Shown here: positions 30,665 through 38,494 of the stretch, in pieces
Layout of the letters: each line of letters starts with the position of its first letter
How positions within the stretch are numbered: position 1 is the stretch's first letter
Assembly (NCBI RefSeq): GCF_001672295.1
Contig: NZ_JXMS01000028.1
Coordinates: 1-49,634 of the forward strand
Direction: 5' to 3'
Length of the DNA: 49,634 bases
Source: Halodesulfovibrio spirochaetisodalis
GTDB lineage: Bacteria; Desulfobacterota; Desulfovibrionia; Desulfovibrionales; Desulfovibrionaceae
Made by a program: the position numbers and the translations under genes
Notes under the pieces: model-generated
The model's input: only the letters and a program-made list of their open reading frames with translations
Databases searched by the model: none
What the model was told of the DNA's origin: nothing

Positions 30665-30853
30665 ATGAACACCATCACCGCACAGGACAAGTCATTACTC
30701 CTCATCGCGGCACTATCCTTCTGCCCTGTTATCGGAGCAGCTTGCAGCATAATCACCCTTCTCGGTGCTTTTTACGAAGCCACCACCCGCGATTGGAAAA
30801 TGTTTATTGTATCGCTAACACTAGGCTCTACAGCCTGCTATATTTGGAGCTAA
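30665..30853 (+). CDS. Small two-TM membrane protein (62 aa)
   Basis: The protein starts MNTITAQDKSLLLIAALSFC and is hydrophobic at about 9-34 and 46-61, with a short polar loop (EATTRDWK) between. It begins just after the previous stop (GTG 30662 is an alternative start) and ends one base before the next ATG. Small membrane proteins of this size are common among phage accessory genes; no family is recognised. Confidence 0.5.
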   Translation: MNTITAQDKSLLLIAALSFCPVIGAACSIITLLGAFYEATTRDWKMFIVSLTLGSTACYIWS

Positions 30854-30854
30854 T

Positions 30855-31109
30855 ATGAAAGAAGAGATGATCGAACCAGCACCACGTGGCGCACAGCATT
30901 ACCCGATCAGAGTGATCGAAACAGACAAGATGCTTTTAACCACCCAAGAGGTAAGCGACCTTACAGGAATCCCCGCAGCCACCCTCAACGCTTGGCGCTG
31001 CCGCAAGCAAGGCCCCCGCTATGTAAAATTCCCCCGCGGAGTCTTCTATAGGCCAAGTACACTGAAGAAATATTTCGAATCGTGTGAGGTTCGGACGGTT
31101 GATATGTAA
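30855..31109 (+). CDS. AlpA/excisionase-like helix-turn-helix protein (84 aa)
   Basis: The core is LLTTQEVSDLTGIPAATLNAW followed by RCRKQGPRYVKFPRGVFYRP (about 27-67; core quoted as TQEVSDLTGIPAATL and GPRYVKF), the pattern of the helix-turn-helix 'AlpA/HTH_17' family, in which 'GP.y.k.g..v.Y....l..w' is typical. Such proteins are excisionases or activators of integrase. It is the last gene before the probable prophage end at tRNA-Arg, the place where excisionase genes often lie, although the integrase itself is far away. It ends at a terminator. Confidence 0.7.
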   Translation: MKEEMIEPAPRGAQHYPIRVIETDKMLLTTQEVSDLTGIPAATLNAWRCRKQGPRYVKFPRGVFYRPSTLKKYFESCEVRTVDM

Positions 31110-31117
31110 CGAAGAAG

Positions 31118-31138
31118 CTCCCTGTTAGGGAGTTTTTT
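31118..31138 (+). terminator. Intrinsic terminator after the right-arm operon
   Basis: CTCCCT (31118-31123) pairs with AGGGAG (31127-31132) across GTT, followed by TTTTTT. The stem overlaps the last codons of the minus-strand gene that ends at 31125. Confidence 0.85.
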
Positions 31139-31844
31139 CTATTGCAATGTCGATTGCAGCAACACAGCGTTCAATACTGGACAACACTTCGTCATAGAAC
31201 TCTGACTTTCTATACTTAGCCATGCAGTAGTCATCTTGCCTTTTTACCCACGACAACCCACTAAGTCTTCGCGTTATCTCCTTATTACCTTTTGCTGCGA
31301 GCTCCTTTCGAAGTGCACCTAACTCTAGCAAACAAGATTGAGCACACAACAAATCATTCTTATGATTAACAAAAAGAGATCTAAGCATTTCACCACCCTT
31401 AGGTGCTTCATTAATAGAATGAATACTATCTATGCACGAAAAAAATTTTATTGGTAAGGAGGGTGAAACTGTTGCTAACTGGTATATACTATGAGTGTCG
31501 TAATACTCAATTACAATCGGACGCAATGCCTTTCCTTTCAAAATCTCATCATAAGGAAGATAACCCGCTGCATGAAGTTGGCTATCAACTATATTACAAA
31601 GTTGCCATGTCCATCGCAACACACTGTTTTCTTGCACTGCAATAACTGCTGATGCATACCTCAACTCACGCATCAGGAAATTAATTTCATTTTTAACTTC
31701 AATTTTTCGACGTGTTTTCTCTGCCAACCAAGTACCTACAAAAACACCACCTACAGCAAAAAAACCATTAATTATCAGTGAGAGGTAATCAGACGGGACT
31801 ACCACTTCGAGAACTTCTGCATGGAGGCCAATCGGAAAATCCAT
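31125..31844 (-). CDS. Single-TM cytoplasmic-domain protein at the prophage edge (239 aa)
   Basis: The N-terminus is periplasmic or very short, followed by one transmembrane helix (about 20-41, SLIINGFFAVGGVFVGTWLA), then a KTRRK stop-transfer and a roughly 195-residue helical cytoplasmic domain with no known motif. AGGAGAAATAA precedes ATG 31844. It is A+T-rich and read toward the phage right arm, so it is probably an independently expressed cargo gene, the last gene before the integration site. TM-anchored helical proteins of this size are common in defence loci, but I have no family evidence. Confidence 0.55.
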   Translation of the reverse strand: MDFPIGLHAEVLEVVVPSDYLSLIINGFFAVGGVFVGTWLAEKTRRKIEVKNEINFLMRELRYASAVIAVQENSVLRWTWQLCNIVDSQLHAAGYLPYDEILKGKALRPIVIEYYDTHSIYQLATVSPSLPIKFFSCIDSIHSINEAPKGGEMLRSLFVNHKNDLLCAQSCLLELGALRKELAAKGNKEITRRLSGLSWVKRQDDYCMAKYRKSEFYDEVLSSIERCVAAIDIAIEKTP

Positions 31845-31898
31845 TTATTTCTCCTAACGTTGCTTTATTTCACCAAACCTTTTAGTTTTTTATAATGA

Positions 31899-31938
31899 TT
31901 GTCAACATCCGTCCCCCATGTTGACAATACGTTGACAA
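31899..31938. repeat. TTGTCAACAT inverted/direct repeats beside tRNA-Arg
   Basis: TTGTCAACAT (31899-31908) and ATGTTGACAA (31918-31927) form a perfect inverted repeat with a 9-base spacer; ACGTTGACAA (31929-31938) is a near-copy of the right arm. Such sites next to an attachment site may bind the integrase, a directionality factor or a regulator. Confidence 0.5.
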
Positions 31939-31976
31939 AAAAAGGGTTACAAATTCTTTCGAATTCGTAACCCTTT
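31937..31976 (-). terminator. Terminator downstream of tRNA-Arg
   Basis: On the minus strand AAAGGGTTAC and GTAACCCTTT form a stem with a partly paired inside (31941-31976), followed by seven T residues (A run at 31937-31943). It starts 9 bases after the tRNA CCA. Confidence 0.75.
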
Positions 31977-31984
31977 GAAATCTA

Positions 31985-32061
31985 TGGTGCGCCTGACAGG
32001 AGTCGAACCTGTGGCCTGCCGCTTAGGAGGCGGCTGCTCTATCCAGCTGAGCTACAGGCGC
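31985..32061 (-). tRNA. tRNA-Arg (anticodon CCT); probable prophage attachment site
   Basis: The minus-strand sequence begins GCGCCTGTAGCTCAGCTGG and ends in an encoded CCA (77 nt). It folds into a full cloverleaf with acceptor GCGCCTG/CAGGCGC and anticodon loop CTCCTAA, which reads AGG codons. Its 3' end points into the prophage, and phage genes stop within 1 kb of it while chromosomal genes begin on the other side. The 3' half is therefore the likely attachment core. The matching att copy must lie left of the window. Confidence 0.95.
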
Positions 32062-32074
32062 GTTTGAGATGGGA

Positions 32075-32104
32075 GTTCTACTCCCAATTTTAGGAAAAGG
32101 TCAA
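32075..32104 (-). promoter_or_regulatory. Promoter of tRNA-Arg
   Basis: The minus strand has TTGACC (32099-32104), an 18-base spacer and TAGAAC (32075-32080), giving a start about 7 bases before the tRNA. The remainder of the gap to 32426 is A+T-rich and holds no gene that I can see. Confidence 0.6.
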
Positions 32105-32426
32105 GGAAAACTCTGTAATGGTTAGTTATTAAACCAACGCGCTTGCTTTATTCCAAAAACTCCTTTTTATCCGCACAGTTTCTTTTCTATTTCTGCCTGC
32201 CACGTTCTTTTGATTGTATTCAATACACATTCCTGCTACTGCGCATTTTTAACTAACAAACATTTTTTGATAGTTAATAGTGACTGTAATTTTTCCTTAC
32301 AGCATGCTGCGTAGCATTACAAAAGAATTACTCCTTTTTGCATATTGCGTTAACTATTAACGCATTATTCATCCCAAGCACACAGCATGCCCGTAGCCTT
32401 ATTTTTTACATAATATTGAGATACAT

Positions 32427-33317
32427 ATGGCGAACTCTCGCACTTCTTCCCTGCTTAACGTTGTGGCAGGGGCTATCTGTATTAGTTTTTCGGCAGTCTT
32501 TGCAAAACTGGCATCAACAAGTCCTGATGTATCGGCATTTTACCGGACATTCATTGGTGGCACTTGTCTGCTTATTATTGCTGTGCTGCACCACCGTAGC
32601 GCACTAATGAGCTTATTAAAAAAGCATAGTGTACTTCTCTGCGCCGGCGGACTGTTTCTCACACTTGACTTAACAGCCTGGCATCGTTCCATTAATATTT
32701 TAGGCCCTGGTGTTGGCACCATCCTGATTAACTTTCAGGTGTTCTTCCTCGCAATCGCAGGATGGATTTTCTTTAAGGAACGCCTGTCGCTGCGATTTGT
32801 TTTTGCAGTTCCGCTGGCATTGGCAGGACTCTGCATGCTTATCGGCATTACAGTAGACAGCTTCCTTACAAGTGAATTTTCAGGAATAGGACTTGGGCTT
32901 TCTGCCGCACTTTGGCTTGCATTATATACTCTTATGGTGCGCTACATCCAAATGCAAAGTCCATCAGTTTCACCAATTGCGGTTGTTGCGCTTGTATCTC
33001 TTGCATCTGCTGCAAGCATGGGGCTGTTTTTTATCTGGAACTCCACCTCCATTGCGATCCCGACGGCAACTGATGGAATGTGGCTTTTCCTATACGGGCT
33101 TGTCAGCCAAGCTACTGGCTGGCTACTTATTTCCCGTGGATTACCGGGGATTCCAACATCACAAGCTGGCCTTACCATTCTAATTATGCCTGCCCTGTCA
33201 TTCATTTGGGATATTCTCTTTTTCGCGCGACCTGCCGGAATGATGGAGCTTGCAGGCAGCATCCTCGCTCTCACAGCCATTTGGCTTGGCACCTCATCCC
33301 AAGCGCCTGCAAAATAA
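32427..33317 (+). CDS. EamA-family (DMT superfamily) transporter (296 aa)
   Basis: Ten hydrophobic helices are arranged as two EamA repeats (about 4-135 and 146-290), the layout of the drug/metabolite transporter superfamily. Features include AICISFSAVFAKLAS near the start, a conserved FYRTFIGG (about 37-44) in the first repeat, WIFFKERLSLRF (about 111-122) with the typical Glu-Arg pair, and WDILFFARPA in the second repeat. The substrate (amino acids, metabolites or drugs) cannot be told. It is a chromosomal gene with its own terminator, the first outside the prophage. Confidence 0.85.
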   Translation: MANSRTSSLLNVVAGAICISFSAVFAKLASTSPDVSAFYRTFIGGTCLLIIAVLHHRSALMSLLKKHSVLLCAGGLFLTLDLTAWHRSINILGPGVGTILINFQVFFLAIAGWIFFKERLSLRFVFAVPLALAGLCMLIGITVDSFLTSEFSGIGLGLSAALWLALYTLMVRYIQMQSPSVSPIAVVALVSLASAASMGLFFIWNSTSIAIPTATDGMWLFLYGLVSQATGWLLISRGLPGIPTSQAGLTILIMPALSFIWDILFFARPAGMMELAGSILALTAIWLGTSSQAPAK

Positions 33318-33331
33318 ACAAAAAATTTTGG

Positions 33332-33369
33332 AGCCAGATAGCGCACTTTGTTATCTGGCTTTATTTTTT
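33332..33369 (+). terminator. Terminator after the EamA transporter
   Basis: AGCCAGATA (33332-33340) pairs with TATCTGGCT (33352-33360), followed by TTATTTTTT. It separates this gene from the convergent efflux operon. Confidence 0.85.
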
Positions 33370-33378
33370 GCCATCAAA

Positions 33379-34497
33379 CTACTGTGTCCGGTAACGAAAC
33401 ATAACGGCAGCAGCCGGCATTGTCACAACAGAAATAAGCAGTAGTGGCCAAACATGGTGCCACATAGCAAATGAATCTGTGCCAGTCAGAAAGACATCCC
33501 GCAATCCTTGCACAACATACTTTAAGGGATTGATTACAGTTGCACGCTGTAACCACATAGGCATATTGCTGATGGGCGTTGTAAAACCTCCCAACAACAC
33601 CGCAGGCATAATAAAAACAAATGCTCCAAGAAGTCCCTGCTGCATTGTTACCGAAATAGCCGAAACAAACAGTCCCACTCCTACAATTGCTATCATAAAC
33701 GCCAGCAACACGAGTACCAGCGCTGCAACTGTTCCACGAAAAGGCACGCCGAACCAGTACACAGCGGCGATGGAAAGTAGCACTGCATCTAAAAAACCAA
33801 AGAAAACGCAAGGAAGCGCTTTGCCAATTAAAATCTCAGCAGGTTGAAATGGCGACACAAGCAACTGGTCAAATGTTCCGAATTCACGTTCCCGTGCAAC
33901 AGAAAGGGAGGATAAAATCATCACAATGACCATGCTGATAATCCCTCCTAAAGCCGAAACAATAAACCATCGTGTTTCCATATTTCTATTAAACCATGAA
34001 CGCTGAATCAGTGCGACCTGACTTGATTCAACAAGATTCCCCCTGTGCAATGATTCCCCAAACTGCTGGACAATTTCCTCAACATATCCCAGTGCAATGG
34101 ACGCCACGTTGGAATTACGTCCATCAGCTACAACCTGCACCGTTGCAGGTTCCCTTTCTGCAATCTTATCTGCAAAATCTCTGGGAATATGTATCACCAA
34201 CCGTACCTGCTCTGTATTAATCAATTCTGCCGCCTGCACGCTTGAATCAAGAACACGTACTAATTCAAAATGCTTTGACCCGCTAAAATGACTAACAAGA
34301 GATCGGGACAACTCTGTTCTGGACTCATCAAGCAAAGCAAATTCTACATTCTGCAAATCAAATGTGGCGGAATAACTAAATACGAAAAATTGAATAATAG
34401 GCGGGATAATAAGAACAATCCTGCTTTTAGGATCAAGCAATATCATCAAGAATTCTTTTTTGATAAGTGTAATAACTCGAAAAAGCACTGAACTCAT
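33379..34497 (-). CDS. ybhR: ABC-2 type efflux permease, YbhR-like (372 aa)
   Basis: The layout is that of exporters of the ABC-2 type: a cytoplasmic N-terminus (LIKKEFLMILLDPKSRI), TM1 at about 28-46, a large periplasmic domain (about 47-170), then five TM helices (about 178-200, 230-250, 256-282, 291-312, 346-364). The family motif ER..GT.DQLL..P....E...GK (about 207-230) is present as EREFGTFDQLLVSPF and ILIGKALP. It overlaps the sister permease by 4 bases (ATGA). With YbhS it would form the membrane channel of a tripartite exporter driven by the double ATPase upstream. Confidence 0.85.
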   Translation of the reverse strand: MSSVLFRVITLIKKEFLMILLDPKSRIVLIIPPIIQFFVFSYSATFDLQNVEFALLDESRTELSRSLVSHFSGSKHFELVRVLDSSVQAAELINTEQVRLVIHIPRDFADKIAEREPATVQVVADGRNSNVASIALGYVEEIVQQFGESLHRGNLVESSQVALIQRSWFNRNMETRWFIVSALGGIISMVIVMILSSLSVAREREFGTFDQLLVSPFQPAEILIGKALPCVFFGFLDAVLLSIAAVYWFGVPFRGTVAALVLVLLAFMIAIVGVGLFVSAISVTMQQGLLGAFVFIMPAVLLGGFTTPISNMPMWLQRATVINPLKYVVQGLRDVFLTGTDSFAMWHHVWPLLLISVVTMPAAAVMFRYRTQ

Positions 34498-35621
34498 TGA
34501 GGAAGCCTCCGCCCAAGTTTCTTTCGGGCAACGCCAAGCAACACAATGCTCATGAGCAGTAATACCAGAGACGCTGGAAGCAGTACCGACCAGACTGTGC
34601 CTGCAAGAAAAAGAGTCTGGCTAATGGTGACAAAGTACTTTGCGGGAATGATCTTGCTCACCACCTGAATCGCCATGGGAGTACTTTTTAAATCAAACAT
34701 GAGACCGGAAAGGAAAAAGGCAGGGAGAAATCCGGCAAGTACCGAAGCCATTGCCGCTACAAACTGAACACGGGCCGCAGCAGATATGAATAATCCTAGT
34801 CCCAATGAAGCCATTAGAAAAAGGCTGCCTAAACAAATAAGTACAAATAACGACCCACGAAGCGGAACTTGAAACAGAAACACACCAAGTACTATGGAGA
34901 AAAACATGCCGATCATCCCCAAGACATAGTACGGGAGGAGTTTTCCGAGTAAAATCTCATTGCTTCTGACGGGGGTACTGAGCAAAGCCTCCATTGTCCC
35001 CCTTTCCCATTCCCGCGCGATAACAAGGGCAGTAAGCAACGTGCCAATCAACGTCATGATAAGCGTAAGCAACCCGGGAACAAGAGAATATGTGCTATTC
35101 GCAGCCGCATTAAACCAGATACGCGGCTCGACCACCATCACTGGTGAATAAGGCTTTCCCGATACAAGTGCAGCCCGTTCCGCCCACAGACCTATGGTAT
35201 TCTGAATATATCCTTCTACAATTCGTGCTCTATTGGAATCTATTCCGTTAAGAATAAGCTGAATAGGTGCCTCCCGTCCCGTTTCTAACAAGGTAGAGAA
35301 ATCAGAACGGACATGCAGGATACCATCCACTTTTCCTGCCTGCATTTGAGCAACAGCTTCAGGTATTGTTTTAAGTGTGACAGGTAAAAAATAACGCGAC
35401 AATGCAAAACGTCCCTGCAGTTCCCTTGCAGCAGGACCTGTATCATTAACAACAAGTGCAACAGGAACATTTCTCGGCTCAAGCGAAACCCCATAGCCAA
35501 AAAGGAGTAGCAGAATTACCGGCATGACAAGCCCTAGCAGTAAACTGCTTGGGTCACGCATAATCTGCAGCACCTCCTTGCGGAGAAAGCCGCGGAGCCG
35601 CATATAAGAAAACCCTGCCAT
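34494..35621 (-). CDS. ybhS: ABC-2 type efflux permease, YbhS-like (375 aa)
   Basis: The N-terminus RLRGFLRKEVLQIMRDPSSLLL leads into TM1 (about 25-45), a periplasmic domain (about 46-170) and five further helices. The conserved REWERGTMEALLSTPVRSNE (about 205-224) and ILLGKLLPY motifs identify the family. It is paralogous to the following permease and coupled to it. The pair plus one double ATPase and a fusion protein is the YbhGFSR arrangement of E. coli, implicated in export of drugs and cations. Confidence 0.85.
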   Translation of the reverse strand: MAGFSYMRLRGFLRKEVLQIMRDPSSLLLGLVMPVILLLLFGYGVSLEPRNVPVALVVNDTGPAARELQGRFALSRYFLPVTLKTIPEAVAQMQAGKVDGILHVRSDFSTLLETGREAPIQLILNGIDSNRARIVEGYIQNTIGLWAERAALVSGKPYSPVMVVEPRIWFNAAANSTYSLVPGLLTLIMTLIGTLLTALVIAREWERGTMEALLSTPVRSNEILLGKLLPYYVLGMIGMFFSIVLGVFLFQVPLRGSLFVLICLGSLFLMASLGLGLFISAAARVQFVAAMASVLAGFLPAFFLSGLMFDLKSTPMAIQVVSKIIPAKYFVTISQTLFLAGTVWSVLLPASLVLLLMSIVLLGVARKKLGRRLPQ

Positions 35622-35635
35622 TCCTCGTCCTTGTC

Positions 35636-37414
35636 TTACTGTTTGCCTGCCAGCGTAATGAATGCATCCTCAATTGTCGGGTCAGGGAGTTCTGCACTTA
35701 CCGCCTGCGCCCGTATTTGTGCTGGAGTCCCTGCTGCAAGCTCCTGTCCCTGCGCCATAATCAGCATATGATCGCAATACTCCGCTTCTTCCATAAAGTG
35801 AGTCGTCACAATGATAGTAACGCCTTCACGGGCAAACTTACTTATCCGTGCCCAGAATTCTCGTCTGGCAAGTGGGTCAGCACCAGAGGTGGGTTCATCA
35901 AGAAAAAGAATCTCCGGCTCATGCAACATGGCAGCAGCCATAGCCAAACGCTGTTTGTAACCAGCTGGAAGGCTTTGTGTTACAACGGCCTTTCTGTCTT
36001 CCATTTCAAATTCTCGTAACGCCCAGTTCAGTCGCTCCTCTAGCCTGTCTTTTCGTAATCCATATGCGTTTCCGTAGAATCGCAAATTCTGCAAAACGGA
36101 TAACTGCTGATACAAAGAAAATTTCTGTGCCATGTATCCTATTCTGGAACGCGCCTTTGAAGGGGTTTTGCGCATATTATTACCCGCAACAAAGATGTCC
36201 CCGCCCGAGGCATTGAGAAGCCCGCAAAGCATTCGAAACGTAGTGGTCTTTCCTGCGCCATTTGCACCAAGCAAACCAAATATCTCTCCGCGTTGCACAG
36301 AAAAAGAAATATCGTGTACAGCTGTAAACGTTCCAAATTTCTTAACAAGGCCAGATACGGTAATAACAGATGCCTCATTGCTGGGCTGATATTCTACTGC
36401 ACTCTGGTCTGAGGATGAATTTAGCGTAACCCTTTCTATTCCATCATCCCCCTGAAGCAACATGTCGACAAAAACATCCTCGAAACGAGGTGCCACAGGA
36501 GTCAGGCGAATCCCACTGCCCTCGTTTTCGCTATTGCTCTGCTGCAACAAAGGGCTATCAGCAGTCAGGACGACGCGCACCATACCGGACAGAATTGAGG
36601 CATCAATTACATCATCACGCTTGAGCAAATCACCATGCAACATTCGGGCTGTTTGTGTGCCCTGCGGAGCAATTGAAAAGACCCTGCCATCAACCTGCGG
36701 ATAAAAGCTTTTTGGCGCCCCTTCTGCCAGTTTGCTTCCTTTATGCATGACAATAATATCATCGCAACGCTCAGCTTCATCCAGATAAGCAGTGGACAAC
36801 AAAACACCTAATCCTGTTTCGTCCACCAGCTGATACACTATCCGCCAGATATCACGTCGAGACACGGGATCAACACCAACAGTTGGTTCATCCAGAATAA
36901 GAAGCTCTGGAACCTTAACCAGACAGCAAGCAAGGCCGAGCTTTTGCTTCATACCACCAGAAAGTTGCCCAGAACGTCTGTCTGTAAACTTACCCAGATC
37001 CGTCATGTCCAGCAGCCGTGCAAATTGGGAGGAACGTTCCCGCATAGGAACACCATGCAAATCTGCATATAAATCCAGATTTTCCTGAACAGTTAAATCT
37101 TCATATAACCCGAACTGTTGAGGCATATACCCGATCCGCGGACGTATTTGGTCAGCATCACGCACAATGTCGTCCCCAAAGACATGCAAGCTACCCGCCT
37201 GAGGGATAAGAAGCCCTGCAGCAAGGCGTAAGCAGGTTGTTTTTCCAGCTCCGTCCAACCCGACGAGCCCTGTTACTTTTCCAGCAGAGACACCAAACGT
37301 CAGGCCAGACAAAGCCACAACAGGATTTTTGCTTTTAGGCTTAAATACAACCCGTAATTCGTCTGCTCTCAGCAATAGCTGTGACGGTTCTGCTTGCCCG
37401 ACAGAGTCCACCAT
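35636..37414 (-). CDS. ybhF: Double ABC ATPase subunit, YbhF-like (592 aa)
   Basis: Two full nucleotide-binding domains lie in one chain. The first has Walker A GLDGAGKTT (about 53-61), signature LSGGMKQKLG (about 150-159) and Walker B LLILDEPTVGVDP. The second has GANGAGKTT (about 380-388), signature LPAGYKQRLAM, less canonical, and ILFLDEPTSGADP. The length matches YbhF (about 580 aa); RbbA-type proteins would also carry a permease domain, which is absent. The gene sits between the fusion protein and the two permeases. Confidence 0.9.
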   Translation of the reverse strand: MVDSVGQAEPSQLLLRADELRVVFKPKSKNPVVALSGLTFGVSAGKVTGLVGLDGAGKTTCLRLAAGLLIPQAGSLHVFGDDIVRDADQIRPRIGYMPQQFGLYEDLTVQENLDLYADLHGVPMRERSSQFARLLDMTDLGKFTDRRSGQLSGGMKQKLGLACCLVKVPELLILDEPTVGVDPVSRRDIWRIVYQLVDETGLGVLLSTAYLDEAERCDDIIVMHKGSKLAEGAPKSFYPQVDGRVFSIAPQGTQTARMLHGDLLKRDDVIDASILSGMVRVVLTADSPLLQQSNSENEGSGIRLTPVAPRFEDVFVDMLLQGDDGIERVTLNSSSDQSAVEYQPSNEASVITVSGLVKKFGTFTAVHDISFSVQRGEIFGLLGANGAGKTTTFRMLCGLLNASGGDIFVAGNNMRKTPSKARSRIGYMAQKFSLYQQLSVLQNLRFYGNAYGLRKDRLEERLNWALREFEMEDRKAVVTQSLPAGYKQRLAMAAAMLHEPEILFLDEPTSGADPLARREFWARISKFAREGVTIIVTTHFMEEAEYCDHMLIMAQGQELAAGTPAQIRAQAVSAELPDPTIEDAFITLAGKQ

Positions 37415-37417
37415 ACT

Positions 37418-38494
37418 CTATTGGCTCCTGCCGCCCTTTTCAGGAGTTCCTTCCAACTGCCCTGTTGTCCCTTCGGAAACATCAAGATCTGAGTTAATTG
37501 TCTTGTTTACTTTAGTATCAACAGACACCGTAACCGGCATTCCCAGTTTCAATAAATTTTCCGGATCATCTACCCATACACGGACTTCGTAGACAAGCTG
37601 CGTCCGTAAATCTGTAGTTTCAACACGTTTGGGGGTAAACTCGGCTTGCGGAGAAATAAACCCGACCCAACCTTCAAAGGGTTCCGCAAATGAATCTGAG
37701 TAAACTGAGGCAGTCATGCCTTCACCGACTCTGCCCAGTTCAGGTTCTGGCAAATAGGCTCGCACCCATTTAGGCTCGGTCATTGCCAGTGTAAACGCAG
37801 CCCGCGCTGGCGATGCCAGCTCACCAAGCTCTGCAATTCTATTTTGAATTATGCCATCCACAGGTGCCGTAAGCTCAAGCTCACCAACCCGTACCTGCAA
37901 TAACTCCACAGAGGCTTTCAGGCTATCCAACGTAGCCTTTGCCTCTGCGATATCTTCCTTGCGGTAGCCTTCTTCTGCCAAACTTAATGAATTTTGCTCA
38001 ACATCAAGCTCTGCCTTAGCAAGCGCTACATCTGCCAACGCATCATCAAGGTTTTGCTTTGTACTCGCACCGGAGGGGGTAGTTGTCTGTACCCTACGCG
38101 CCAGCTTAGTGGCATTCTCCAGACGCACTTGTGCTGCCCGAACGCGTGCCCGAGCCTGAAGAACTTCCTGAGGACGTAAACCGGTGGTAAGCCGCTGCAC
38201 AACTTCCTGTTGCGCATTTACTCGTGCCACAGCTTCATTCAATTGTGCGGTAAGACGATCTTTTTTCAATACAGCAAGCACCTGCCCGCTTTGCACAACA
38301 TCTCCTTCATCCACAAACATCTCTTCAATATATTCCTGCTCACTAAACGTGAGCTGAACAGTTCGAAGATCAATCTGGCCATATAAAACAACGTCATCCG
38401 CATCTACTGACAAACGAGATGGAGCAAAATACCACCAAAATATGAGAGCAACACAGACAATAAGAATAATCAGCAATAATTTTCGTTTACTCAT
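37418..38494 (-). CDS. ybhG: HlyD-family membrane fusion protein, YbhG-like (358 aa)
   Basis: The protein has an N-terminal signal anchor (about 5-23, LLLIILIVCVALIFWWYFA), a first half of the biotinyl-lipoyl-like domain, a long coiled-coil hairpin (about 80-205), the second lipoyl half with LTAPVDGIIQNRIAELGELA (about 208-227), and a beta-barrel end. It links the inner-membrane transporter to the outer-membrane channel. It overlaps the outer-membrane factor gene by 8 bases. The last 25 residues are a Gly/Ser/Thr-rich tail. Confidence 0.9.
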   Translation of the reverse strand: MSKRKLLLIILIVCVALIFWWYFAPSRLSVDADDVVLYGQIDLRTVQLTFSEQEYIEEMFVDEGDVVQSGQVLAVLKKDRLTAQLNEAVARVNAQQEVVQRLTTGLRPQEVLQARARVRAAQVRLENATKLARRVQTTTPSGASTKQNLDDALADVALAKAELDVEQNSLSLAEEGYRKEDIAEAKATLDSLKASVELLQVRVGELELTAPVDGIIQNRIAELGELASPARAAFTLAMTEPKWVRAYLPEPELGRVGEGMTASVYSDSFAEPFEGWVGFISPQAEFTPKRVETTDLRTQLVYEVRVWVDDPENLLKLGMPVTVSVDTKVNKTINSDLDVSEGTTGQLEGTPEKGGRSQ

